A program made the translations under genes and the position numbers. Under the pieces are notes generated by a model that did no database searches, had not been told where the DNA came from, and saw only the letters and a program-made list of their open reading frames with translations. Positions 1 through 8,844 of a stretch of 64,000 nt of DNA are shown one piece after another. This stretch comes from VXPQ01 sp965116435 (lineage in GTDB: Bacteria; Bacteroidota; Rhodothermia; Rhodothermales; VXPQ01), in assembly GCA_965116435.1 (NCBI GenBank), contig OZ220686.1, positions 248,001-312,000 on the forward strand, in the 5' to 3' direction. The first letter of the stretch is position 1, and each line of letters opens with the position of its first letter.

Positions 1-540
1 ACCGGAGAGGTGTCGGCGCCTATGTTGACGTCGGCAGGGTGTCGGTACGTTATTCTGGGGCACTCGGAGCGGCGGCAGTACTTCGGGGAGACGGATGAGG
101 GGGTGTGCGAAAAGATCGGACAGGCGCATGCGCATGGTCTTGTGCCGATCGTGTGCGTAGGAGAAACGCTGGAGGAGCGCAAGGGGGGCAAGGCCGAGGA
201 GGTGGTCGGGCGGCAACTGGCGCAGGGATTGCAAGGCGCGGCGCCGGGCAGCCCGGATCGGCTGGTCATTGCGTACGAACCAGTCTGGGCGATCGGGACG
301 GGCGAGACGGCGACCCCCGATCAGGCGCAGGAAATGCATGCGTTCATTCGGGGGCGGCTCTGCGAACAGTTCGGCGAGGGGATGGGTCGGGCCTTGCACA
401 TTCTGTACGGCGGGAGCGTCAAGCCGGGCAATGCCGCCGAGCTGTTTGGGCGGGCGGACGTGGACGGCGGATTGATCGGCGGAGCCAGCCTGAAAAGCGC
501 GGACTTCGCAGCAATCGTGGCGGCGGCGCGGGGGGTGTAG
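1..540 (+). CDS. tpiA: Triosephosphate isomerase, 5' end outside the window
   Basis: Glycolytic enzyme interconverting dihydroxyacetone phosphate and glyceraldehyde 3-phosphate in the cytoplasm. The frame is open from base 1 (reading TGEVSAPML), so the N-terminal part lies upstream of the window. The visible 179 residues contain the LGHSERR segment with the electrophilic histidine, the catalytic glutamate in YEPVWAIGTG (about visible residue 93), the phosphate-gripping loop YGGSVKPGN and the C-terminal IGGASL. Nothing appears damaged. The convergent cas operon ends 170 bp downstream, and I see no gene in the gap. Confidence 0.95.
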   Translation, partial: TGEVSAPMLTSAGCRYVILGHSERRQYFGETDEGVCEKIGQAHAHGLVPIVCVGETLEERKGGKAEEVVGRQLAQGLQGAAPGSPDRLVIAYEPVWAIGTGETATPDQAQEMHAFIRGRLCEQFGEGMGRALHILYGGSVKPGNAAELFGRADVDGGLIGGASLKSADFAAIVAAARGV

Positions 541-709
541 GCGTAAGGTTGCCCAGTCCGCGAAAACCCGAAAGACTAAGGAGGGAATCGGAAGTTGCCG
601 GCGAGATCGACAGAGTGAAGAGATGTATTGATCGTTTCGGGAAGGTTTCGCTCAAAGACCGGCGGGCCTTTGCCGTGTATGTCTTGTTGCCGCTGCGGTC
701 GTGAGGGGA

Positions 710-2890
710 TTATTTACCCTCAGGACAGGCATGAAACAAGCCTCCGCCTCTATGGCTGTTGCGGCCAAGCATAAGCGGCCCGCGGACCGCTCTGGCAAAG
801 CGAATCTTGACGTTTGCCGTGGGTTGTCCGCCATTCGGTCCTGAAGTCGCCGTTAGAATCTCCACATCGGTTGGCCTGGGTAACCCCCTCCGAGCGCATT
901 CCAGCATGACGTCATTCGAAACGAAGGAAGCAATATCGACCGTTTTTTTGAGATTGCGGGTTGCAGCATAAGAGGATTTGCTGACCCAGCACTTGGCCGG
1001 GCCGATTAGCGGGTCGCCATCCTGAACGGGCGTTGCGACCAAATGATCGAATCGTCCAAGGCGACCCGCACGCAATTCCACAAGAGCATTTGTTACTTGT
1101 TGAAACAGGAGACGATTTCTGCTCGGCGCGTTACTCTGGCGGTCGCATGCCCAAGGGGCCGCCACGATAAGGCGGTTCATTTTTTCGTCTCCTTCAGAAT
1201 GGTCCACCGCCAAAAAAACATGTTCATGTGTGCTTGATCGAGCCGGCGCGCCATGGGGTTCGTGTCCGGAAAAAAGTTTCCCCACTCGACCGGCATTATC
1301 GCGGGCAAGTGCCATAAGAGCGCGTCGCAAATGCATGATGATCACTTCCTGATCTTGTCGAGTATGTATACCCGACGTATCCAGGCTGAACGCAACCGTA
1401 TCGACATGTTCTTCAATGGGTTCGAATAAACCGAGACCGCAGAATCTGCCATCGCCTATGACCAAGGGACCGGCGATTGATTCTGCAAATCGGATTTCAG
1501 CATGCCAGAGCGCATGTTTGGAGAAACGAGAACCCTCGGCAAATTTTTCGGACCGCACTCCGCGCAGTTGAAAGGGTTCTTTTTGGACAAGAATATCGGT
1601 GGGGCGCACGCGAATTCCAGCGTGGCGTAGCGCCTGCAGGATGGCGCCTCCTGCACGTTGTTCTTCCTGGCGTCGTTCGTTGCCGTTTTTCGCATCATGG
1701 GGTCCGGTAAGTCGCCGTCGAGGAGCGGCAGGTAGCGCAACGGGCGTAATGCTACGAAATTTTTTTCCAGACTGCACGAATCGATCTGTCATTCGCGAGT
1801 CGTCGGTTGATACCAAACATCCTGGCCAAATTTGCCCCGTCGCTGGATCGAAAGGCTGGACACCTGTGAATGCCCATTGCAAGTCGTCTTTCCTGATGGG
1901 ACAATTACCGGGTATTTCTACCGTGATGCGGCGGATGGAGGGATCGGTGTGCGTGGTTCCGATGGAAGGAATCGGTAGCAATCGAATGCGACGATCCATA
2001 TCCGAAGGTCCTGCATTTCGTCCAACGACAATGCGTTCGAATAGCGTCTTTTTGTCTGGCAGGGCATCCCCAAGCCGATCTGCGGCCGCATTGCGCAGGC
2101 TGGTAATCAATAAGGACGCAGAGCCTAACGGCCGGGCGGCAAAGCTGCCTGAGGGCGTACGTAATTCGAAGTGCAGGCGCTGCACGGGCGTATCGTATCC
2201 CGCAAGCCCGAACGATGCTTTTGGGGGCTGGGCGAACAACTGACGCACCTTGCGGCCATCGACAATGGTTCTAAGGCGTTCCCGTTTGCGTTGCTGCCTC
2301 GCAATCAGACTATTCAGCGTACCCAAATGCGGAATGGCTATTTTTCCGGCGCCTTGCGGTTTTCGAACGGCCCCCGAACAGGATTCGAGTATTTTGCGGG
2401 CGTCTTGCGGGCGCAAAACACGCCCTTCGGCCCACGCCATATCAATGGTACGGCCAAGTTGATACAATCTCTCTGCGATGTTGCAGATGCGCGAGGCTTC
2501 CTCTTCTCCCGATTCGAAATCCCAAACATAGCGTACGGGTTCGCACACGTCGAAAAAACAGGGTCGCCATTGTTTGCCTACCCGTATTTCGCTAACGCGG
2601 GCCGGGTTGCCGCCTACTGCGTCCAGATCGTTGTTCGGAACGAATATTCTTACAGATCGCCCTCGCCGCACGGCGGGGGCGGCGATTTGAGGCGGATCCA
2701 GCTGTTCCATCCAGCGGAGTGCCCGCTGATCCTCTGGTTGCAAGTGCGCACCCCGGGCGGCTCCTGCAACCAGTGCTTGAAAAAGACGGGCCGGAGAGGG
2801 AGGCCAACCAAAGGATTCGACGAATCCGTCCTGTTGGCCATGGTAGCGGCCTTCGTAAAACCGGACCGCGATCAAAAGCGAGTACGACAT
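710..2890 (-). CDS. csb2: Type I-G Cas5-Cas6-like protein Csb2
   Basis: Backbone and probable crRNA-processing subunit of the type I-G (I-U) Cascade, related to the GSU0054/Csb2 (Cas5-6) family. The N-terminus (SYSLLIAVRFYEGRYHG, then a W-P-P-S-P-R-L-F-Q-A-L pattern) is the typical family start. No separate cas6 gene exists in the locus, so crRNA cleavage presumably resides here. The frame can start at GTG 2893 or at the adjacent ATG 2890; the ATG gives a TGATG overlap with the csb1 stop. It is the last gene of the minus-strand cas3-cas8-csb1-csb2 operon, and the upstream IS insertion in cas8 could reduce its expression through polarity. The family is recognised from motifs and gene order, not from a search. 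Confidence 0.85.
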   Translation of the reverse strand: MSYSLLIAVRFYEGRYHGQQDGFVESFGWPPSPARLFQALVAGAARGAHLQPEDQRALRWMEQLDPPQIAAPAVRRGRSVRIFVPNNDLDAVGGNPARVSEIRVGKQWRPCFFDVCEPVRYVWDFESGEEEASRICNIAERLYQLGRTIDMAWAEGRVLRPQDARKILESCSGAVRKPQGAGKIAIPHLGTLNSLIARQQRKRERLRTIVDGRKVRQLFAQPPKASFGLAGYDTPVQRLHFELRTPSGSFAARPLGSASLLITSLRNAAADRLGDALPDKKTLFERIVVGRNAGPSDMDRRIRLLPIPSIGTTHTDPSIRRITVEIPGNCPIRKDDLQWAFTGVQPFDPATGQIWPGCLVSTDDSRMTDRFVQSGKKFRSITPVALPAAPRRRLTGPHDAKNGNERRQEEQRAGGAILQALRHAGIRVRPTDILVQKEPFQLRGVRSEKFAEGSRFSKHALWHAEIRFAESIAGPLVIGDGRFCGLGLFEPIEEHVDTVAFSLDTSGIHTRQDQEVIIMHLRRALMALARDNAGRVGKLFSGHEPHGAPARSSTHEHVFLAVDHSEGDEKMNRLIVAAPWACDRQSNAPSRNRLLFQQVTNALVELRAGRLGRFDHLVATPVQDGDPLIGPAKCWVSKSSYAATRNLKKTVDIASFVSNDVMLECARRGLPRPTDVEILTATSGPNGGQPTANVKIRFARAVRGPLMLGRNSHRGGGLFHACPEGK

Positions 2891-3948
2891 CACGATTCCT
2901 TGGCCTTCGTGTCTTTTTTCGCTAACGTCTTGTCGAACGCCACGTTTCGATCGTCTCCAACGCCGAAGCGATGTGCAACCTCGCGAGCATATTCGAAAGC
3001 GATTTGTTCATTGAGTTCGATGGATATTCGCTCGCCGTTTCGCGCTATCGTATGCCAGGCGCCCTGGTTTTCCGGATCTGGGGTAAGCAAGCAACCCACG
3101 CGCAAAAACCCGTCTATCGGGGCTGTTGCCGCGACAAGACACAGCCCAAGTATATAGCGCCGCAATGCTCGTCCATCTTCTCCCTGGATCCGCCGAAGAG
3201 CAATCAGATTGACCGTAATATTTCTCAGAATGGGTCCTCGGGCGATGATGCCTCCGTGCGTATTCACGGCGGGCACATGAACGAATCCGCGCTTCGCAAG
3301 CGGACTTTTTGGGTCGCCCTGTTGTTTTTCCTTTTCGGCGTCGCTAAAGACGTCAAGTTCGGCGTAATCCAGCGGGGGATTGTATTGCGCCGAGCGAGTA
3401 AGCGTTTCCACATCATCGGCCCGGATCGTGGACTGCACGAGCCGCGGTACTTTGGCCAGCGTATCTCGGGAATCCCAGACCCCGAACACCAGCGAGGTGG
3501 GAGCAATCTTCGCCAGGGGCGTGGCGTCGTTTTCGTCAAGAAGTGCGTTAAAGGCTCGCTGTGCCTTGTCCTTGAGCTCCGTGGAGCGAATAAGCGCATC
3601 GCCAAGCCGATGTCCAACCTCCAGAATGGATACGGATTTATTGTCGCCGTAGCTAATGTCTATCTGCGGAATCAGGCTGGCGAGCGGATTGTCCGGATCG
3701 CCGTTTCGCGCCTGTAAAAACACAGGTTCCATACGATTGGCCTGGGACCCAACGCTGTCGATGCTGGCAATACGGGTTCCATCCGAAAGTTCGTCGATGT
3801 TGTAGCCTATGTCCGCATAAGTTGGCGGAAAAATTACAGAGCCGGGGCCTTCCACGGGAGCCAGCGGTTGTCGCAAGTGAAGCGCAACGGGACCGTTCGG
3901 GTCGTCTGCGAATGCGTTGAGTTGTTCGTGATTCAGCGAAGTCGTCAT
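2890..3948 (-). CDS. csb1: Type I-G Cas7-like protein Csb1
   Basis: Cas7-type RAMP protein that would polymerise along crRNA to form the Cascade backbone (GSU0053/Csb1 family). About 352 residues when begun at ATG 3948. That start is chosen because it forms an ATGA overlap with the stop of the upstream cas8 part, whereas a longer frame back to 4044 would overlap cas8 heavily. Family-like segments include GSQANRMEP, the Q-I-D-I-S-Y region and RGPILRNITVNLIALRRI. Its downstream end overlaps csb2. The gene is intact, but it sits downstream of the IS-split cas8 in the same operon. Confidence 0.88.
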   Translation of the reverse strand: MTTSLNHEQLNAFADDPNGPVALHLRQPLAPVEGPGSVIFPPTYADIGYNIDELSDGTRIASIDSVGSQANRMEPVFLQARNGDPDNPLASLIPQIDISYGDNKSVSILEVGHRLGDALIRSTELKDKAQRAFNALLDENDATPLAKIAPTSLVFGVWDSRDTLAKVPRLVQSTIRADDVETLTRSAQYNPPLDYAELDVFSDAEKEKQQGDPKSPLAKRGFVHVPAVNTHGGIIARGPILRNITVNLIALRRIQGEDGRALRRYILGLCLVAATAPIDGFLRVGCLLTPDPENQGAWHTIARNGERISIELNEQIAFEYAREVAHRFGVGDDRNVAFDKTLAKKDTKAKES

Positions 3949-4568
3949 GGGTTTATGGTTTCCTCGGTAACTTGAATGATGCAACGTGCCTGTCCTTCTT
4001 GACCCGGCCAGTCCAGGTACATGTCGAAACGGCGAAATGGCCATCCAGACACAGGGGATTTCTCCGCGCCGAGCGCCGCCCGGTGAAAAACCGGATCAAG
4101 CAGCAGGCCGTTTCGATAGCCGAGCACGGCGTATTTGTATTCCAGCTTGGTCTTTCTGTATGGCCGGGCGTTTGTCATGCCTATGGCGGCAAGAACTTCG
4201 ACAACCGGAAAACCAACCATTTGAATGTTTGGATGTTTGTTCGGCGAGAAGCCATCCTGAACCGGAATATAATCGCGCCGCCAATCGAAACGAAAACTGC
4301 TGGATTGTTCGACGGACAATGCGAACGGATTGTTCGCATGGGAAAGCAAGTCGCCGCGGATGCCCTCAAGAGCGTCCCGTAAAAGAGCAACGCCTGGATA
4401 CCCTCCGGAACCAGCCCAGAATTTGACATTATCCCGCTTGGTAGCGTCACCCCAATAGTCTATTGTTACGGCATGTCCATCGGAATCCCTTAGTACTACC
4501 GGGAGCGTGGCAGGCGAGGCCGGGTCAGGAAAGGGGAACGTATCTTCGAGAGCATTGCTTTGCGGCAC
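3945..4568 (-). pseudogene. cas8: C-terminal part of Cas8/Csb3-like large subunit, separated by IS insertion
   Basis: About 207 residues open from a GTG at 4568, ending with an ATGA overlap to csb1. The reading frame actually extends upstream of 4568 to the IS edge at 4603. If the IS (4604-5639) and one copy of its TTAG duplication are removed, the N-terminal piece at 5878-5640 joins this piece without a frame change. The junction reads GSSNIDAWKSGWGDVPQSN and the restored protein is 297 residues. Position between cas3 and csb1 is the expected place of the type I-G large subunit (Cas8u2/Csb3). Expression of this fragment alone would lack the N-terminal third. Confidence 0.85.
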
Positions 4569-4603
4569 ATCGCCCCATCCTGATTTCCATGCGTCTATGT
4601 TAG

Positions 4604-5639
4604 CTGTGACCTTTCAGTAGGTTGCTCATTATCTCCTTACGCTCTATATTACAGAGACACGCCCATATCCGCAAGCCAATGAGAGAGGTCAAATGAAGAC
4701 ACACAAGAATTCCCGGTTGACGCCGAAAGGTCGAGAAATTCTCGTGCGACGCATTCTGGACGAGGGACTTCGCATCGAAGAAGCCGCCCAAGCCGCAGGC
4801 ATCAGCGTGCGCACGGCATACAAGTGGCTCCGCAGGTATCGCGCAGAAGGCATAGAAGGGCTTTACGATCGCTCTTCGCGTCCGAACGACTGTCCGCATC
4901 GCACCCCTGAGGAGAAACGCGAGGCGATTCTCGCCCTGCGCCGAGAACGACGCACCTACCGTGAGATTAGCCTGAAAACCGGAGTGCCCTACAGCACGGT
5001 GGCCCGGATAGCCCGGAAGGCTGGATTGAACCGATTGTCGAATCTGGCCCCTCCGGTTGTCCCGTGCCGTTACGTCTATCCTAATGCGGGGGACATGCTG
5101 CACCTGGACGTCAAGAGGCTCGGACGCTTCGAACGTCCGGGACATAGAGTCACTGGAAACCGACGGCAGAACTCCGCAGGAGCAGGCTGGGAATACGTGC
5201 ATGTGGCTATCGACGATCACTCTCGGGTAAGCTTTGCTTGCATTCAACACAGCGAAACCGCTCAAAGCGCATGCAACGCCCTGCTCGCCACCCTCGGCTA
5301 CTTCCGAACGCTCGGCGTCGCCTTCAGGCGCGTCATGACGGACAACGGCTCCTGCTACCGCTCGAAACGCTTCGCAAAACTGTGCCGACGACTGAAATTG
5401 CGCCATATCCGCACCCGGCCATATACCCCAAGAACCAACGGCAAAGCCGAGCGATTCATCCAGACCGCGCTGCGCGAATGGGCCTATGCTCGCGCCTACG
5501 ACAGCTCCCGACAGCGCGGCGAACACCTGCCACGATGGCTGCACCGATACAATTGGCACAGACCACACGCCAGCCTGAAATACCAACCACCCATACAAGC
5601 ACTCAATATACCACTGAATAAGGTGGTGGGCTTACACAG
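4604..5639 (+). mobile_element. IS481-family insertion sequence inside cas8
   Basis: Element of 1036 bp with one transposase gene, inserted antisense to the cas operon. Its ends read CTGTGACC on the left and, in reverse complement, CTGTGTAAG on the right; the inner arms share a displaced ACCTT..TCAGT block, so the inverted repeats are imperfect. A 4-bp TTAG lies directly outside both ends (4600-4603 and 5640-5643) and is read as the target duplication. A 5-bp GTTAG reading with ends shifted by one base is also possible. Family assignment rests on the transposase; IS481 elements are known to favour CTAG-like targets. Confidence 0.9.
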
Positions 5640-5643
5640 TTAG
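4693..5643 (+). CDS. IS481-family transposase
   Basis: DDE transposase of 316 residues. An N-terminal helix-turn-helix (about residues 20-60, with AAQAAGISVRTAYKWLRRYR) is followed by a second small HTH region and an rve-type catalytic core. The core has MLHLDVKRLG (first Asp), VMTDNGSCY (second Asp) and TNGKAERFIQTALREWAY (Glu). The open frame appears complete, so the element may be active. The stop codon TAG at 5641-5643 lies in the right-hand TTAG target duplication rather than in the element itself. No second frame or frameshift signal is seen. Confidence 0.93.
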   Translation: MKTHKNSRLTPKGREILVRRILDEGLRIEEAAQAAGISVRTAYKWLRRYRAEGIEGLYDRSSRPNDCPHRTPEEKREAILALRRERRTYREISLKTGVPYSTVARIARKAGLNRLSNLAPPVVPCRYVYPNAGDMLHLDVKRLGRFERPGHRVTGNRRQNSAGAGWEYVHVAIDDHSRVSFACIQHSETAQSACNALLATLGYFRTLGVAFRRVMTDNGSCYRSKRFAKLCRRLKLRHIRTRPYTPRTNGKAERFIQTALREWAYARAYDSSRQRGEHLPRWLHRYNWHRPHASLKYQPPIQALNIPLNKVVGLHS

Positions 5644-5878
5644 ACGATCCAGCAGGCGCTCGCGTTTGCATAGTTGCCTTTTCCAGAAACTGCATGACTC
5701 GTTTGACGGGCGGGGTGGATTCGGCTGCCGAAATGCGAAAGGTCGTTTCAATGCCCGGACTCCAATCGAATGCGCCCTTGGCGTCGCCGAGCAATACGTC
5801 CGCCGCTTCCAGTATCCCGAGGCATGCAAACACGTGCCCCGGATTGAGCAAATCTACGGGTATTCGGGATTCAGCCAT
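5603..5878 (-). pseudogene. cas8: N-terminal part of Cas8/Csb3-like large subunit, interrupted by IS
   Basis: Begins at ATG 5878, which overlaps the cas3 stop by 8 bases (ATGGCTGA), so translation was coupled to cas3. The first 80 residues (AESRIPVDLLNPGHVFACLG.. to ..APAGSSN) match the style of type I-G Csb3/Cas8 N-termini, where a conserved NPG-x-x-FACxGxLE segment occurs. At base 5639 the frame enters the IS and gains only a 12-residue foreign tail (CVSPPPYS..) before a stop at 5603. A full large subunit cannot be made from this allele unless the IS excises precisely. Confidence 0.85.
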
Positions 5879-8672
5879 TGCGCTGCTTATCCTCTGTTTC
5901 AGATGTTGCTCGCGATGCGCTATGATCGGCTGCGCGGAGAATGGCCTCGCGCCAGGCAAGGCCCCAGGGACCATAACGTTGTTGCAAGCGAGCAAAACGC
6001 AATGCCGCTTCTCCTGCTTTCAATTCAAGCACGGAGGGAGGTCCGTCTTCGCATCCATTCGAACGGATGAGGGGGCGGGCATAGCCATGATGCGCAGCGA
6101 TCAAATGCAAAATCAAATCACGGTAGTCGTTCGGCAAATTTTTCGAATCCGCTTTTAGCAGCGACCCGAATTCGTGGCGATATCCTTCCAGGAGACGCCA
6201 ATTGCCCCCGCCGCTGGTTTTGGCGTAGGGCTGGCCATTCTTAGGCGCATTCATCGCATGTTGCCAACGCGGCGCGGCCTTGCCTTCGTCATGCAGCTCG
6301 GCGGCCAGGGCGATTGCCACCATTTCTTCTTCGGGTAGATTCAGGCGCGCTACTATTTTCCGGGCGCATGCAACGGTCTGCGAAGAATGCTCAGCCAGAC
6401 TTTGCGGCGCAGAAGCAATGGATCGGGCGTCTTCACTCGTTTCGTATCCAGGATGTTTAAGGATTGCCAAACCTTGCCGTGCTATGCCGCTTGCGTTGTA
6501 ATCGGTTTCGAAGGTTTGGACGTGTCGCCACCCTTCTGTTTCGTTCGGCAATGCAAGGGTTTCTTCCTTTTCGCCGCTTGTTACCTGTTCTATCCGAAAA
6601 CCAATGAGTGGCGGGGATTGCATGGCAGACGCATCTTTCTTCAGAGCCCGCCAATCCGGGTCCGCGTCTGCTGCAGGCGTCTCGCCGGCGAATTTGTCAT
6701 CCAGCATTCCGTCTTGCAAGCCGCCTATGCGTACGTCCAGAATCAGCAATGCCCCCGGAAGGCGGCGTTCTTTCCATTCTTTTTTCAGGCGATCCCTGTT
6801 CCGTTTTTCGATGTTGCCCAAACTGCTGGCCGGTGCACTCAAATATTTCAGGTCGCGCATGTCGGCATGGGATACGTATTCTCCAGCCTGATTCAGGAAG
6901 ATAGCCACGATTTCATCGTCCTGTATCGTCACGGCATTGTTACGGGCTCGCTTCCCGATTTGCCCCACGCGTTTCAGAAGCCAGGCAAATGTGCGTCCCG
7001 AAAGCGCTTCCAGTTTTTCAGTGGCATGGATCGGTGCGGAACGGAAGAAATTTGTCGCTTTGGATGCGGGCAACCCGGTTGTTCCGTCTCTGCGAACATA
7101 CGGCAGGTATTTTCTCCATATCAGGGTTGTTTGCGGTTCGTCCTCTTCGTCCCAACCGCGTAACCATGGTGCAATTTCGGGGCGGCCTTCGTGTTGTTTG
7201 AGCGACGTCATGGACCAGGCGTCCACCAGCGGTCGAGTCAGTTCGGGGTGCAAGGGCGGCTGCGTTGTAGCCTTTTCTACAGCGGCTGAATTATCGCGTT
7301 TTAATTCAGTTATCGCAGCGGGACTGGCGTTGCGGCGTTCGTCTTCACGATGAGGAAGCAGGTCCCACGGAGCGATCCGGTTTTTGAAGACATTTACTTC
7401 CCGTTCGTATCGTTTTCTGTCGGCTTTTGTGGACTTGGCTTGCACGGGTTGTACCGCAAATACGTCTACCAGAGCGGTTCGTCCGTCGCCGCCTCTCCGA
7501 TTGACGCGCCCAAGTCGTTGCACCATGCGCTCGTACGCCACCAGGTCGCATACCATGTGATCGGCATCCATATCCACGCCCACTTCTCCGGCGGACGTCG
7601 CAATCAGAAACGTGGGCGTTTGCGGCGCACATCCCGAACTCCCAAGAAAGCCGTTGTCCTCAAGCCATCTTTCCAGCACTGTTCGCTCATAAATCCTGCG
7701 CTCCCCAACAAGCAAATTCGCGTTGTGTTCTTTAGGCAATACGTCGTCTTTCGATCTTTTTTTGTAGCGTTTGTCGATTTCGCTTTTTACGTCCAGCGCA
7801 GTTTTTCTGCTATGGCAATACACAAGCACTCGGCAGGCTGTAATGGCGTCGCCGCCAAGCTCAATGGCGCAGTCGGCCATGCGTTCTACAAGAGATTCCG
7901 ATTCCCCAATTTCATGTATTTTTATCCGTTTTTCGGCGGCCAGTCTTTTTTTCACCAGAGATTCCTCGCTGTCGCTCGGTTCAAGCCTGAAAACCGATGC
8001 ATCAGGCATTGTTTCCAGGTTTCTGCCCGTAGCGGAGAGCGCCATCAAGCGAAAATCTGGCGTATGGACATTATCTTCCGGCTGCCCGCCAAGTTCGTCG
8101 TTGCGCCGGGTTTCCACTTGGCGAATCAGGGCCTCGAATGGCGGACAGAGGTGTGCTTCGTCCAGCAATAACAGGGAGTCTACGCCCAGTAGCGCCGCAT
8201 GGTACGGCCGCATGCGTCTGGATACGCCGTATCCTTCGAACAACAGTCTTGAGCCAATCATGTCGATCGTTCCAACAATGATGGCTGGCATAGCCGGGTC
8301 TTCGAGCCAATCCCGGTTGTCGGCGAATCCGCCGCGCAAGGTGGAAATAGGCAGGGAATCAGGGTTTGCAAGTCCCAGTTTTTCCGCCAGATCAGCAGGC
8401 ATGTTACGCCGCAACTGTTCTGCAAATCGCGTGGCCTGATCGACTACGGCCCGTCGATCCACGATATACACGAGGCGCCGCGGAAGATTTGCTCCTTCGC
8501 CTCGCGCGATTAACCATAATGCCATCACGGACGTTTTGCCGAGGCCAGTAGGAATATCGACGGCTGCCGGTATTTTGCCGTCCAGCAACAACTGCAATAG
8601 CCGCTGTTGCCATCGAAAAGGCTTTTCTTCGCCAGTCAATTCGCTAAATACTTCGATCAGGCGATTATGCAA
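5871..8672 (-). CDS. cas3: Type I-G Cas3 helicase with C-terminal HD nuclease
   Basis: Target-degrading helicase-nuclease recruited by Cascade, 933 residues. SF2 helicase motifs come first: Walker A GLGKTS at residues 43-48 and DEAH at 171-174. Motif VI-like QRLGRVNRRGG lies in the second half of the helicase. The HD domain is at the C-terminus, with HDEGK near 794, HHG near 861 and AADH near 916. This helicase-then-HD order is the arrangement known for I-U/I-G Cas3 (GSU0051 type). It is the first gene of the minus-strand operon and overlaps cas8 by 8 bases. About 110 bp upstream of its ATG is a run of 12 G in the sense direction, discussed separately. Confidence 0.95.
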   Translation of the reverse strand: MHNRLIEVFSELTGEEKPFRWQQRLLQLLLDGKIPAAVDIPTGLGKTSVMALWLIARGEGANLPRRLVYIVDRRAVVDQATRFAEQLRRNMPADLAEKLGLANPDSLPISTLRGGFADNRDWLEDPAMPAIIVGTIDMIGSRLLFEGYGVSRRMRPYHAALLGVDSLLLLDEAHLCPPFEALIRQVETRRNDELGGQPEDNVHTPDFRLMALSATGRNLETMPDASVFRLEPSDSEESLVKKRLAAEKRIKIHEIGESESLVERMADCAIELGGDAITACRVLVYCHSRKTALDVKSEIDKRYKKRSKDDVLPKEHNANLLVGERRIYERTVLERWLEDNGFLGSSGCAPQTPTFLIATSAGEVGVDMDADHMVCDLVAYERMVQRLGRVNRRGGDGRTALVDVFAVQPVQAKSTKADRKRYEREVNVFKNRIAPWDLLPHREDERRNASPAAITELKRDNSAAVEKATTQPPLHPELTRPLVDAWSMTSLKQHEGRPEIAPWLRGWDEEDEPQTTLIWRKYLPYVRRDGTTGLPASKATNFFRSAPIHATEKLEALSGRTFAWLLKRVGQIGKRARNNAVTIQDDEIVAIFLNQAGEYVSHADMRDLKYLSAPASSLGNIEKRNRDRLKKEWKERRLPGALLILDVRIGGLQDGMLDDKFAGETPAADADPDWRALKKDASAMQSPPLIGFRIEQVTSGEKEETLALPNETEGWRHVQTFETDYNASGIARQGLAILKHPGYETSEDARSIASAPQSLAEHSSQTVACARKIVARLNLPEEEMVAIALAAELHDEGKAAPRWQHAMNAPKNGQPYAKTSGGGNWRLLEGYRHEFGSLLKADSKNLPNDYRDLILHLIAAHHGYARPLIRSNGCEDGPPSVLELKAGEAALRFARLQQRYGPWGLAWREAILRAADHSASRATSETEDKQRNG

Positions 8673-8785
8673 TGGTCAATCCGTGAGATTATAATTACGC
8701 AGTCGTATTTCGGTTGCACGTCAAATCCCGATTTCCAGCGACGACAAGTTCACGGGCGGCGTCAAGGTCGAGCATTAAAGTGCTA

Positions 8786-8797
8786 CCCCCCCCCCCC
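8786..8797. repeat. Poly-C/G tract of 12 upstream of cas3
   Basis: Twelve C on the plus strand, twelve G in the cas3 direction, 114-125 bp upstream of the cas3 start. The tract lies in a roughly 42-bp imperfect copy (8761-8802) of the sequence at 8844-8883, which covers the 3' end of the neighbouring nucleotidyltransferase gene. In the other copy the corresponding bases are only CTATTCCCTCCC, so the tract looks expanded. Confidence 0.8.
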
Positions 8798-8844
8798 GAA
8801 GGTCCCCATGGTTTCGTGAAAACCTCATGAATTACATGTGAATG

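Noticed and set aside
4600..5598. 332-codon minus-strand frame across the IS element
   Set aside because: Antisense to the transposase, starts inside it and has no recognisable motif.
8700..8775. Short minus-strand frame MLDLDAARELVVAGNRDL after the duplicated MNT end, a possible HEPN partner start
   Set aside because: Only about 23 codons before a stop and no clear HEPN motif; too short to support.
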